Part shown: in pieces, positions 23,291-34,000 of the stretch
Numbering within the stretch: the stretch's first letter is position 1
Layout of the letters: every line of letters starts with the position of its first letter
NCBI GenBank assembly: GCA_014529385.2
Contig: CM043960.1
Location: forward strand, 73,877,410 to 73,941,409
Reading direction: 5' to 3'
DNA length: 64,000 nucleotides
Source of the DNA: Adiantum capillus-veneris
Taxonomy: Eukaryota; Streptophyta; Polypodiopsida; Polypodiales; Pteridaceae
Notes under the pieces: generated by a model
The model's input: the letters and a program-made list of their open reading frames with translations, nothing else
What the model was told of the DNA's origin: nothing
The model's database searches: none
Translations under genes and position numbers: made by a program

Positions 23291-24832
23291 TGGATTTCGA
23301 CCAAGGTAGCTCTAGGAGGCTCATTGCAGGTGTTCTTTTGGGGACAAGCGCGGTACGCATGTCCTTGCTCACCGCACTTGAAACAACGGTTATCCTTGCG
23401 ATAATGCTCAAGCTCTTCAGGACAGAGTTTATTTTTACCTTTATAAACTCCCTTCTGTTTAGCTTTGTTGGCGTTGCCCTTAGGAGACTTTTGGACATTG
23501 TCCTTCCCCTTAGCCTCATTGGAACCCTTATTTTCTGTGGCCTTAGAATTTCTTTTAGCCCCCGTTTGGAAATTGATTCGAGAGGCCACCATAGTATGGT
23601 GTATAACTGCCGATATGGTCCGTGGCCTTTGGGAGTTGACATACTCCACCATTTCTTCAGTTAAGCTCGCACAAAATTGTTGCTTTTTTCTCTCCAAAAT
23701 CCAACTTTTTGAAGATAGTGGCTTTGAGTTGTAAATCCCAAAACTTGTCTACATATTTGTGAATGGATTCGTAGGGAGAGAGCTTCAAGCTTCGCCATTC
23801 ACTGAGTACTTTGTCTTTGGCATCGGTGGCCAAAAACTGCTTCATAGTGGAACCTCTTAAAGCTTTCCATATTTGTGGAGCTTCACCGTTGGACCATAGG
23901 CTAGACCACCATTGCCTGGCGGAATTTTGAAAGTTCATAGCTCCATGGCGTAGCTTAGAGGACTTCGTGAAGCCCTCATCTCCAAACGCCCCATCAAATT
24001 GTTGGATAAAGGCCAAGACTTTGTCCGTAGCACCAAAAGTGCCATCATAGGTAAGGAAAGAGATTATCTTCCCTCCCTCTTTGAATTTTTTGAGCTTGGA
24101 CGACCTCTTCCACACAGCATAGGATTTCCTATGGCCTCTTCTTTTTTATGGTTCAAAGGTTGCACCATCACTTTCTTCAGAAGATGAAGAATTTGAGGAA
24201 GATGGAGAAGAGGGTGACCTCTTTCTCGCCTTTTTCTTTCCTTGATCTTCTTTGTCTTCACCATCACTTTCATAAGAGGAAGAGGATGAAGAAGATGGAT
24301 AAGAGGGTGTCCTCTTTCTCGCCTTTTTCTTTTCTTGATTTTTGTCATCCCTCTTTGAAGTATGGCATGGAGAAGTATGCGATGGTCTTCTCCGTTTTGG
24401 AGGTGATGGAGAGCGTTTAGCTGGCCGTCTTCGTGGAGCCATCTCCACCGAGGTAGCAGGAGACTCACTTCTTTGTCGTTCCTTCGGTGGAGGCTCTAGA
24501 ATTATCCTTTGAGAAGGAGATGTGTCATCAAGGAGCAAATTTCTGAGCCCTTCATATGGATCCTCTTCTTCTTCCCAAATCGGAGAGAGGCCTCTTTTGG
24601 AAGTCTCGCAAGGAGGCCTTCTAGGTGCTCTCTTGTCATGGTGGGGAGCTTGGAGAATCCCATGAGCACGCAGCTGCCGTTGCACTTCACTTTGGAGGGA
24701 TGGACTGCCCATGGCTTGTTGAAGTCTATAAACAAGATAGTTAACAAGCATTGGGGCATCATTAGTAGCTTGCTCATTAGCAAAATCAAAGTTATCAACA
24801 TTGATTTCACTCTCTTTACTATTATTAGCCAT
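23291..24832 (-). pseudogene. Chromovirus Gag with CCHC zinc knuckle
   Basis: Translation starts at MANNSKESEINVDNF (24,832). The N-terminal part (24,146-24,832) is rich in Arg, Ser and Pro with repeated 'KKKARKR(T/S)PSxPSSS' runs encoded by a duplicated segment near 24,165-24,340. A frameshift near 24,130 leads into the retrotransposon Gag core (23,657-24,115), with DGTFGATDKVLAFIQQFDGA, AMNFQNSARQWWSSLW and KVLSEWRSLKLSPYE. Another shift near 23,690 leads to a basic linker and a canonical knuckle, CFKCGEQGHAYRAC (CX2CX4HX4C, about 23,341-23,386). It would form the particle shell and bind RNA, but the two frame breaks prevent that. Confidence 0.85.
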
Positions 24833-25227
24833 TCTAACAACTTTTAGGTGTAAAAATTTTAGGTGTACTTTGGCACTTCAAGCCCTAGTTGCTACTCCTC
24901 TTTACCCCTTTATAAAAAGCACTCAAGCTATTGTACCCGTGGCTCGAATACCATTAATTGCAAGGAATAAAAGAGAGGGTCGTTCAACACCAAAACAACA
25001 CTGGCTCCTGTCAAGCTTCTAATAGCTCAATAGTGGCTAGGTTGTAGGCAAGCCCCATAGGACTCCACTATTAAGACCATAGCTCTCAACAGTGATGCCC
25101 CGTTAACTGCACAAAGGCAGGCGCACCGCAAGGCCGGAAAATCCCTACTCTACTTAATCACATGCAATTAATAGTACCAACCATTTATAGCTAGCTTGAC
25201 GACCTCCCTTCTTGAGCAAGAAAAGAG
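24833..25227 (-). other. Chromovirus 5' leader
   Basis: Untranslated region between the PBS and the gag start on the minus strand. Apart from ordinary sequence I see no repeats or other structure. Confidence 0.6.
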
Positions 25228-25249
25228 AAATCTTGTCCTCTAATACCAA
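25228..25249 (-). other. Primer-binding site (initiator-Met tRNA type)
   Basis: On the minus strand, directly after the 5' LTR, the sequence reads TTGGTATTAGAGGACAAG. The first 11 or so bases match TGGTATCAGAGC, the complement of the plant initiator-Met tRNA 3' end, with one C-to-T change and later mismatches. Confidence 0.75.
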
Positions 25250-26844
25250 TGTAACATTTAATGGTCTAGTAACTTGTGTGTAGCGGACAATAGCATGAAC
25301 ATAGTGATCATTTCATTAGAATAGCTTCCTAATGAGAATAACAAGATTGCTTGGGTAGAGAGAGCAACAAAAAGTATAACACATAGTTAGATAGCATGAA
25401 CAATACTTCAAAAGAGAGAGAAATTAAGAATTTGACAATTGTTGAGGACCGGATTTACATGGAGCTGGTCCCCCCTCCAAAAGGCTTTGTATTATGGTTT
25501 CTTTCATCAAGAGAAACATTTTACAATACAATTCTTTGTGTTCCTTCAATACTAGCTAGTGCAATAAAGATGGAAACTTCATGCACTAAGCAAAACACTT
25601 ATCAAACACAACATCAATTCCCTCACAGTCTCAGACCCAACACCTCACATACCTTTGAAGGAGGTGAGAGCTAGTGGGGTATGAGAGTAGATTGAGAGGA
25701 AGAAGGACTATTCTTACAAGAAAGATGTACATCTCCTCACATAATCACTCATATTAGCATAGATTAGCTTAGTAATTAGCATGGTAGAGGAGATGAGCAT
25801 GCATTGAATCTTGGATCTTGGTTGGATTTGCATCACAAAGCCAAGAGTTGTTGATGTAGGCCTCCCTTCTCACAAGCTTGGAGTAGGTGGTAAGCTTTCC
25901 ATTAAAGCTTGAGAAGGAGAGAGAGTCTTCTTTGCTTCACACATGAGATTGTGTGGCTGTTTGTGTAATAATGCCTTGCAAAAATCATCCCCCTCTCTCT
26001 CTTGGTCGACCCCTCTTGCTATTTGCTCATCCTCCCACCTCGTTGGACCTCCCCAGGCCTAGCCAATGGAAATTAAGCAGCATAAGTGGTCGTCTTTTCA
26101 CATGTGTCCCCCTTTCCCCTTTTGTGAGAGATTTAGGTAATTACTTAATTCAACTAAACTCTCATTGGACCCCTTTGCCTCCTGGCCAATAAGAATCAGG
26201 CAAGCCATTGGGCTGCCGAATGTTCATTGGACCCCTTGGGAGACAGTTCGATAGTCTTCTAGAGAGCTTAATTCTTATTGGTTCTTTTTATTAAGTGTTT
26301 TTAAATTAATTAAACTAGATTTACTCTAGTTTAATTCTCATTGGTCCACCTTCAAGGCCATCCAATAGGAACTGAGTACACCTTGTGGGCATCTGGGCTA
26401 GGGAGTTGACATGTGTCCCTCATTCCCTTTGTGTAAAGGGAGCTTGTGCGTATGTGTGTGTGTGAGTTTCTTTCTCATCTCCTACTTCTAGGGATCGCCC
26501 CCTCCTATGTAGGGATGGTTGAAGACTTTTGGGACACATACAAAGCATCCAATTTCCCTAGACTTTTGACCTTTGGACAGAAACTTTGAATTTTGGAACC
26601 TTAGCATTTTGGAAGTCTTAATGGGCTGAACCTTAGGGTCTTTTAAGCCCATTGGTGCACATTGCTCTTTTGCAGATGGCCCCCCTTATGGATGCCTATT
26701 TTCCCTCCTTTGGATCCCTACTGTGGCTGGTCTACTAGCGCAACCAATATTCTAGCTTTTTCTCCCCTGGCACTTCCCCATATTAAATGATCAGTTTAAC
26801 ATGAGAAAATCATTTAGGAGAATTAGATATTGATTATTATGACA
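25250..26844 (-). repeat. 5' LTR of the chromovirus
   Basis: 1595 bp, partner of 17,969-19,569. On the plus strand it starts TGTAACATTTAATGG and ends TTGATTATTATGACA, giving the usual TG...CA ends on both strands. Confidence 0.92.
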
Positions 26845-26849
26845 TACGT
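26845..26849. repeat. Target-site duplication TACGT (right)
   Basis: Identical to 17,964-17,968. Removing the element and one TACGT rejoins ...ATCATCACATACGT with GGTGTTTTCACCC. Confidence 0.85.
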
Positions 26850-27387
26850 GGTGTTTTCACCCTACCAAAAGTCAAAAAGTGGTCTAACCCTTGTTCAAAT
26901 GACATATTGGTGATATACGCTATCACACATCACTCATATAAGCGGAGCATGCCCATAAAGCACGCAAATCAACTGAATCATATTGCTCATGCTGAGAATA
27001 AATTTGTAATATTTTTTTTCATGCATGCTTGGACATAGCCCCAGTTAGGTTTTTGACCATATGGAAACTTTGTTATGAGTCTCTAGACCACTTCTATACT
27101 GCCAAGCTAAAAAACAAAAATCATATCTCTTGTGAATATCATCCAAATGTGAGTGTAGCTAAGTGCAGAAACCCTTGTTTCATCAAGACCGAGGAAAAGT
27201 CAATATCGACAATAGATATGAAAAAATTGTAATTTTTTCTTGATCTTGCATGAATCATAGTTTTTCATTTTTTTTTGTGAATTCTACATGAATCATATAG
27301 TCATTCTAAGTCGACTAGAGAATCAATAAGTCAAATGGATGCTTGAAAGCATGAAAATTGCCAATTGAGCTCTGAAAGTCATTAAAA
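26850..27387. other. No gene recognised
   Basis: This is the continuation of the DNA into which the chromovirus inserted. Stop-rich; nothing supported. Confidence 0.4.
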
Positions 27388-27690
27388 ATGTTATCATCAT
27401 GTGATCATTTTACAAGAGCTACGAAGATTGATGGCAAGGGCACACCCAAAAAGTGGAGTGGGGAGAAGAAACGCGAACAATTTCTAGGTTTCACTTTCCT
27501 AAGAGATTCTCTAAAGGAGTCCTCTACCTATATTGAAAGAGAGAGATTGGAGTTAGAAGGAGAAATAGTTTATGAAGCTATCTACAGAGATGAGGCGAGT
27601 AACATGGTATTGATTCCCATGATTCTGAAAGAAGCATATAGCACAAGAAGTTTTGGACAAATTCTCACAATAATTCCCACATTGTGATTT
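27388..27690 (+). pseudogene. Unrecognised ORF fragment, interrupted by a foldback
   Basis: A 99-residue frame (MLSSCDHFTRATKIDGKG...), charged and without stops, contains REQFLGFTFLRDSLKES and IVYEAIYRDEASNMVLIPM. I do not recognise the family. A foldback begins six bases after its stop. Stretches after the foldback (28,155-28,270) and after the composite insertion (30,805-30,915) may continue the same ancient coding region. It could be a retroelement gag or a captured host exon. Confidence 0.35.
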
Positions 27691-27695
27691 TCCTC

Positions 27696-27850
27696 AACAT
27701 CATGAGCTTCTGTGAGGGAGGCATTGCATATCTAGCTAGGTACAATTGGGGGCTCGGAACCGTCGGCCCGGTGGGGGGGGCGGTGGTCCCTTGTCCCCAA
27801 TCGTACCTAGCTAGGTATGCGGTGCCTCTCGAGCAGAATCTCATGATGTT
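27696..27850. repeat. 155-bp imperfect foldback (MITE-like hairpin)
   Basis: The arms 27,696-27,752 and 27,793-27,850 are inverted complements: AACATCATGAG... on one end, ...TCATGATGTT on the other, with TAGCTAGGTAC in both arms. The mismatches near the inner arm are mostly C-to-T or G-to-A changes at CpG. The loop is very GC-rich (CGGCCCGGTGGGGGGGGCGGTGG), unlike the AT-rich surroundings. It splits an otherwise open region. Confidence 0.8.
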
Positions 27851-28154
27851 ATGCATTGTATGAAAAACACTGGAAAAGATTTCATTTTCCTACATGAGAA
27901 AATTTTTAAATCTTCTTGTGTATAGTCTCGACAAGAGATTACCAACGGCGGAGAAAACTCTAGAAAATACGGATCTCCTCCATTATTTCACTTGTGCCTT
28001 GTGGAATCAGCATAGAAAGAGCTCATGAGTTATACACAAGCATCAAGGAGGATGGTAACATGAGACGAAGTCCTTATCATAGTAGTTCTGATTGCCAAAG
28101 CTTTACATTTATCGGATGAAGGCGCGCACCCATGAAGGGAAAGGAATTTTTCAG

Positions 28155-28270
28155 ATATGATCTATAAAGAAGCTGAGCTGCCAATGCGGATGTTCATACG
28201 GTTCTTCTCTATTAAAGATGAGAGGCCAGCCCGATTCACAACTAACCCCAAGATTGCCATGGTCTCGGAT
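28155..28270 (+). pseudogene. Continuation of an unrecognised coding region up to the insertion point
   Basis: The frame reading MIYKEAELPMRMFIRFF, SIKDERPARFTTNPKIAMVSD stays open up to the composite insertion. It resumes at 30,805 as the same TNPKIAMVSD followed by VGATSSVVKVKIKELARAIQ. I do not recognise the protein. Confidence 0.45.
28242..28270. repeat. 29-bp direct duplication, left copy
   Basis: Begins CTAACCCCAAGATTGCCATG and differs from 30,805-30,833 at one base. It brackets the copia fragment plus the TTAA element. It is much longer than the usual 5-bp copia target duplication. Confidence 0.85.
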
Positions 28271-28847
28271 TGAGACCATGGAAGGCTAGTCTCATGACAT
28301 TGTTGTGGCTACCAAGGGCATAGAATAACACCTTTAAGCTTGAACCTCAAGTGCATATCCTAATATATGGCTAGCATCTAAGTAAATGGCCTCATGTTAT
28401 CCTTGTGGCTACCAATGGAAAGAGACTCAAACTTTATCTCAGGCCGCATATGTATATGCTAGTGTAGCACTACTGTGCAATGTGATAGCCTCATGGCATC
28501 CTTGTGGCTACCAAGGGCATGGAAAAACACTTTTAGGCTCAAACTTAAGTTTGAGCCTCATCAAAATATGCTAGTGTAGACGTAGGGTGCAAGGATAGCC
28601 TCAGACTGTAGCCTCAGACTGTTACCATATACATGTGGTAGTGATGTGTGTGAACACATTAAGACCGTCGAGGCATTTTTTCCCTCTTTAGGAGGTTTTT
28701 TCACCCTGTGCATTGTATATACGCACATTACTCTAGGGCTTTCTATCTTTCCATTGCACACTAAGTAACACACTCTCTATTGTGTGCCTTGAGCTTCGTT
28801 CATCTTCTCCAAGCTGTGTGCGTTTCTTTGCAACCCTAATTCCAACA
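28271..28847 (+). repeat. Copia LTR (5' LTR, truncated element)
   Basis: It ends TTCCAACA two bases before a perfect initiator-Met PBS. The left end is taken as the TGAGACCATGG right after the 29-bp duplication, which is an inference. Inside are three imperfect repeats around GCCTCATG...ATCCTTGTGGCTACCAA (28,290, 28,390, 28,488), a perfect 24-bp palindrome at 28,535-28,558, and a doubled AGCCTCAGACTGT near 28,596. No matching 3' LTR is in the window. Confidence 0.7.
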
Positions 28848-28849
28848 AT

Positions 28850-28861
28850 TGGTATCAGAGC
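28850..28861 (+). other. Primer-binding site TGGTATCAGAGC
   Basis: Exact match to the complement of the plant initiator-Met tRNA 3' end, placed two bases after the LTR end. This is diagnostic for plant copia elements. Confidence 0.95.
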
Positions 28862-29183
28862 AGGTTGCGTCCTCCCGAGCTTAGTTGTCGCCAGCAGCTC
28901 CAATACACACCCTCTCACTTTCTTTGATTACTATGAGTTTTGGCGAGCGTTCATAGGTTGACAAATATTTCGGGAAGGCTCATAGAACTTAGTATGCTCA
29001 GATTCCTCATTGGGGCTCATTTCGGCCTCCATTTCCACTACAGGTAGTGCTGCACAGGCTATTTCATCATTTTGTGCAGAGTTTTTGTCAGTGCCATTTT
29101 CTGCATAACAAGTGCCTTACACTCTTCTACAGTTTGTGCTCTCCTCTTTTCGGGCAGGTTTTACATCAGATGCAACATGTACC

Positions 29184-29456
29184 ATGGCTGATAATAGCAC
29201 AGATGTGTTCAAGATGTTTGCTGCTGCTGAGGACAGATTGGATGGGGACAATTACCCTATGTGGTCTTACATGATGCAACATATTCTTGTGTCGAAGGGT
29301 GTCTGGAATATTGCACAAGGCATTGATGTACGTCCCGGTTCTGAGGATGCAGGCGATGTTGAGGATGTGGCAGGTCTTACTGTAAGGATTGTTGCTATTA
29401 GAGTTGTTTTGCCTACGGTAGAACAATCTTGTTGGGATGTAAAAGTGTTTAATTGA
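29184..29456 (+). pseudogene. Copia Gag N-terminal fragment
   Basis: An ATG at 29,184 opens MADNSTDVFKMFAAAEDRL followed by DGDNYPMWSYMMQHILVSKG and VWNIAQGIDV. This is the start of plant copia Gag ('L.G.NY..W...M...L...GLW..V..G'). I chose this start because it immediately precedes the conserved block; the frame is also open further upstream. The fragment ends at 29,456, six bases before the TTAA of the next element. The rest of Gag and all of Pol are missing from the window, so only a 5' stub of this copia element remains. Confidence 0.85.
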
Positions 29457-29461
29457 GAGTA

Positions 29462-30802
29462 TTAACACTAGAATGGTAACCTAACAGGACATAAAAGTGT
29501 CCTTTCAGGGTTTGGGAAAAATTTTCCAAAACCATAGTAGATCCACTCATTTTGAAAAATCCTTTCATGAGCTTATAGTTCAATAACTACTTCATATGGA
29601 AAAAATGATAAACTTGTAATTTTTCTCATCCCTTGGTCACTACAAGCCTCCAAAGTTGATGGACCAGTGCATTTTGCCCAAAACAGCAATTTCTTACGAT
29701 TGATTGCATATAAATAAGAGTGGGGATTTTTGTAGGACATGAGATAAAATGCCCTGTTAGCTTCAATGGGTTGGTGACCAGAACATATGGTTGCTTTTAC
29801 CTCACTGATTCTTTTTTGGGCAAGAATAATAGGTACAAAAAGTTGCATTTTTGCCATTCTGCAGACCTATCATCAAAGTTTCTATAGTCACGCTCAATAC
29901 AGATACTATATACATGTTTTCTTAGTTCCCTTTGGGCCTTTGGATTCAAAAGGAGCCATGGAGCATGTCAAAAGGATAATGGATCTCTTACAATTGGAAC
30001 CTTGCGGGCAATGATAAAGTGCTAAATACAGCAAACATGAAAAAACTGGGTTTAGCATTATGACCTCTAGAAACCCATAGAAACTACTCAATATCTAGCC
30101 AAGTTTGTAGTCTATGATTAGATATGGTTACTACCTACGAAATACACACAATTGGCCTAAGAAACTAGCAATATTGAGAAAGTTATACTTGCTACTCTAA
30201 AATGTATCGTATTCTTCAGCAATCGAAAAACTCAACCATCATCATATACTATGCTATATAGCATATTAGGTCCCCCAAAACTCAAGGAAGATTAGCTTTA
30301 TGTTATACATTGCACTTACACAATCAAAATTGAATTTGAATATCAAGAAAGCCACCAAAAAAATCATAAAAGTGCTAATTTTGCCCAAAAAACAGGATTA
30401 TGCAATTCTTGTAAATTGGTCATAACTTTCAATTTTAACACTAGGTCTCCCCAGAAGCATCAAAACATGTTGAGAACTATGAAGGCCTAACCTCTAGCCA
30501 TCTAAACCTCACAAACATGAAGTTTAGAGTGGTATAGTTGCCAAAAAGTGAAAAAAAGCCAAAAATAGGACCCGGTTTTTCACACAGTTTAGGTTCAAAA
30601 ATGTTGCGCAAGAGTAAGGTTAATGGTGAGATCGATACTCCAAAAAAAATTCTAAGTTTTTTTCATCTCATAAGGCAACTTTGTGGATATATAGCACCTA
30701 GAAATTCATTTTCATATCAAATAATTCAAGTAAAATGGTCACTTAACAGGACACAAAAGTGTCCAAGGACATAAAAGTGTCCTGTTACCATTCTAGTGTT
30801 AA
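29462..30802. mobile_element. Non-autonomous DNA transposon with TTAA flanks (piggyBac-like)
   Basis: TTAA at 29,462-29,465 and at 30,799-30,802 flank a 1,333-bp body with perfect 15-bp inverted ends, CACTAGAATGGTAAC. A subterminal near-palindrome, GGACA(T/C)AAAAGTGTCC, occurs once on the left and twice on the right. A TTAA target duplication is the hallmark of piggyBac. No transposase motif is visible in the interior, whose longest frames are under 100 residues, so it would need enzyme in trans. CACTA-type ends are an alternative, but the 3-bp flanks (TAA left, TTA right) do not match as a CACTA duplication should, whereas TTAA does. Confidence 0.7.
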
Positions 30803-30804
30803 AG

Positions 30805-30833
30805 CTAACCCCAAGATTGCCATGGTCTCTGAT
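30805..30833. repeat. 29-bp direct duplication, right copy
   Basis: Partner of 28,242-28,270 with one substitution. It begins two bases after the right TTAA of the piggyBac-like element. Confidence 0.85.
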
Positions 30834-30914
30834 GTGGGTGCGACATCTTCTGTAGTTAAAGTCAAGATCAAAGAGCTGGCAAGAGCTATACAGATAGAAG
30901 AAAGGATGCGGTGA
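30805..30914 (+). pseudogene. Downstream half of the interrupted unrecognised coding region
   Basis: It reads LTPRLPWSL in one frame and TNPKIAMVSDVGATSSVVKV, KIKELARAIQIEERMR, stop in the frame that continues 28,155-28,270. I have no family assignment. The shared TNPKIAMVSD peptide on both sides comes from the 29-bp duplication. Confidence 0.45.
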
Positions 30915-32314
30915 GACACCATAATAGTAGCACTTTGCTCGATAAGATGATCTATAGAGAGAGAATGAAGCCTTGTAGAAAGAAAACGAAGATCTAAAAG
31001 CAATGTAGGCAAGACTAGAGTGTCACCCACAAGAGTTCCATCAAGGAGAAAAACATGAAGATGGCGATGAACATAGGGAAGGGGCATCTCAAGGACCACC
31101 CACACAACCACAAAGTGAAAGGTCCCCCAACCTAACGATCTAAAGTTGGGACACGGTCCTTAACAAGTCTTTAGTCCTAATAAAAACTAAAGTCTTTAAA
31201 TATGAAAAATTCGGGAATAAACCTTTGCCATTGGCAATGCCTGGGGACTATAGCCCTAGGAGAAGATCTAATCCTATCTCGCAGCAAAAACAAGACAAAA
31301 TCTAAAAAGATCTAAAAAACATTTCGGCCCTATAACCTCTACAAATGGGCTAAGGAATCCTTGTCCAACGCTTTTTTCCCTCTACGTGAGTGAGGGCACA
31401 GCCCGTTGGTGGACTCCTCTTCCACCACTGAATAATTTTTTTAGACCTTAATGTGCGGGAATGGATACTTACCTTACTTATCAGGTCCACTCATCCATGA
31501 TTGACAACCTTACTCAATCCCCACTTACCATTGTCCACTCACACATGCTTCTTTATTTTCTATTTACTACCACATTCTTTCTACACTTAAATTAATGGTT
31601 CCTTCTAATTTCCAATAACAATGATTTCTTAGAACAAGTATTGGAAAAAACATTGGAAAGAATTCTTGAACAAACAGAAATATTTAGAGTTAAGACAAGG
31701 TACAGTCACTTAGAATAATCCTTGAAAACCTGACTTGTACTTAACTTGCCTCAAGCACATCTATACATGGGTGAAAAACGACACCCTTATTCATAGTCTA
31801 ATGTGAAAAAGTCATCACCCAAAGATTGGAATGCCCATACACCAAACCAGGTGCCCATACAACTGAGCGGTTCCCCTAGGATAAAAACAATATCCTAAGA
31901 TATATACAAAAATACACATGCACGGAGTAAAAACTCTTCGTACATGCCAGAGTAACCGACTTATTATTGGTGGCTAAAAAGATTTCATTGCTCATCATCT
32001 GAAGTGAAAATATTTCAAGGAATCAGAGGTGTTTTGAGACAAGTTGTCTTAAGGATGATCAACCATCTCTTTGCTAGTTCAATCAAGCTAACCCAAATAT
32101 TTCTTTCCTAGTTTACAAACAAATGTACGATGTTTCTTGAAATGTACCCTTTCGTTTTTTATCATTTTAATAATTCCTATGTACTTTTTCACTCTTTAAC
32201 AGATTCAGTGTTATCACATGAAAAGAAATTGAACTACTTATGAACTTACTTTATAAGAAAGACCCACATGTGAGACTCATCCAGAATCTATTGAGGCTCA
32301 TGGGCACAAACACT
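30915..32314. other. No gene recognised
   Basis: Nothing with motif support. A purine-rich, poorly conserved sequence runs to about 31,100, followed by ordinary AT-rich DNA. Confidence 0.35.
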
Positions 32315-32437
32315 CTAGTCCATCGGCTTGCTACTTGGACCGGCCTCGTGGTCATGTGTGGCCTTGGCCCTGGCCCTCTTTGTGTTGCTATCATCCTCTT
32401 CAGGTCGTTGACTTGTATGGGTCCTTTTGGGAGCCAT
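32315..32437 (-). pseudogene. Short ORF start, possibly a gag N-terminus
   Basis: The minus-strand ATG at 32,437 gives 40 residues, MAPKRTHTSQRPEEDDSNTK, then RARAKATHDHEAGPSSKPMD, and a stop. The 'MAPKR..' start with a basic and acidic low-complexity head is common for retroelement gag or transposase N-termini. It lies downstream, on the minus strand, of the AT-rich repeat block and a TATA box, as a gag start would after a leader. No domain follows, so this is a guess. Confidence 0.25.
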
Positions 32438-32699
32438 GGTCTTTATCCTTATAAAAGGATGCTTAAACCATTAGGTAAAGTGTCAAAACTCAAACTTACC
32501 ATAGAATTTCCATAACTTAATTTCACTTTTCTAAGAACCTAAGACTATTCATTGAATTACAGTATTATAAATAACTTCTAGTGGTGTGATATCATTCTCG
32601 AGGTTCTTGATATCTTAATTTAGCTATATGAATGCACGTCTATTTTTTTGTAAAACTATTTTGCTAACTTTTTTCTTTAATTTGCAGTAAAAATAGTAA

Positions 32700-34000
32700 C
32701 TTTTTGACATAGTACTTTCTTAACTACATACTTGAGCAATATAATTTTATCTTAGCTTTCTTATGGTGTTCTTAAAGCTCTAGTAATTATCCTATAACTT
32801 TTTGAGTTAACTTCTTAATTTTACCTTTTAAATATAGTAAAAAATGGCTCATTTTTTACTTAATAATTATTAACATAATTATCTGATGGAGATCAATATA
32901 TTTCAACTTCTTAATAAGATACTATACCTCTAGAAATTATCTTAAATTTTTTTAAGAGAGTTTGTTAATTATTTCCTCTATTCTTTTTGAGAAAAATAGA
33001 AGAATTTTTATAAATTAATCAACTAAATAAAATACTAATTACAAGATAATTTAGTATGTATCTTGCTTAATTGTAAGCTAAAATTAGAGAATTTAAGTAA
33101 TAGTAAGTAGCCAAACTAATTATCCAATTATAAGATAATGATCATGATATTCTAACTTTGTAATATTCCTTTGAAAATTATCTCACTAACTTTTAAGCTA
33201 TTTTACTAATTATTTTGCTTAAGTTTTAGCTAAAAAAGAGAATTTAAGCAAAGTAATTGGCACAATAATTAAATAATTATGAGATAACTATCACAAGCTT
33301 CTAACATAGTAGTCTTCCTTTGAAAATTATCTCACTAACTTCTAAGCTAGTTTACTAATTTTTTTGCTAAAAGTAGATAATTTAAGCAATAGTAATTAAC
33401 AAAACTAGATATCTAACTACAAAGTAATTAATACAAGCTTCATACACTGCTATATTTCTCTAAAAATTCTCAATAATTTCTAAGATAATTCACTAATTAT
33501 CTTGTTCATTTTTTCTACAAAAAGCAAAGGATTTAAGCAATAGTAGTTAATAAAACTAATTAACTAATTGTGAGATAATTATCACGGATTCTTAAGACTA
33601 TAGTTTTTCTTTGAAAAGTATCTCATTAGATTTTAAGCTAATTGACTAAATATCTTGCGTAATTGTCTATTAAAAATTACAAAAATTAAGAAATAGTAAT
33701 TAAAAAAACTAATTATCTAATTATGAGATAATTATCATGGGTTTCTAACATTGTAGTCTATCTTTGAAAATTATCTCACCAACTTCTAAGCTAAGTTACT
33801 AATTATCTTGCTTAAGTTTTTGTTAAAAATAGAGAATTGAAACAATAGTAATTAGCAAAACTAATTAACTAATTATGAAATGATTATCACAAGTTTCTAG
33901 CACTATATTCTACCTTTGAAAAGTATCCTATAATTTTTTAATCTATATTCCTAAAAGTTTCATCAATGTTAGATTGGAAATAGACAATTTTTGCCTAAAT
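32700..34000. repeat. AT-rich degenerate tandem repeat, period about 150 bp
   Basis: The phrase GAAAATTATCTCACTAACTT with following TTAAGCTA..TTACTAATTAT..TTGCT, AGAGAATTTAAGCAATAGTA and TAATTATGAGATAATTATCA recurs. Anchors occur near 32,790, 32,940, 33,181, 33,330, 33,469, 33,621, 33,774 and 33,925, so most steps are 139-153 bp and one is about 240. That is at least seven to eight diverged units. GC content is very low. It may be a retroelement leader or a matrix-attachment-like AT satellite. Confidence 0.8.

Larger units (their letters stand above)
17969..26844 (-). mobile_element. Complete but decayed Ty3/gypsy chromovirus
   Basis: This 8.9-kb minus-strand element has two LTRs of about 1.6 kb, a 5-bp target duplication (TACGT), a PBS next to its 5' LTR (25,250-26,844) and a purine-rich PPT next to its 3' LTR (17,969-19,569). 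Going down in coordinate, the internal order is gag, CCHC knuckle, protease, RT, RNase H, integrase and chromodomain. This is the standard chromovirus order (Tekay-like by general build; lineage not tested). Frameshifts separate most domains, so it cannot make a full polyprotein. In the first 110 or so LTR bases I count five differences (about 95% identity), so it inserted earlier than element A. Confidence 0.92.

Noticed and set aside
28271-29456. Complete copia element
   Set aside because: No pol, no 3' LTR and no PPT are present before the TTAA element; only a 5' stub remains.
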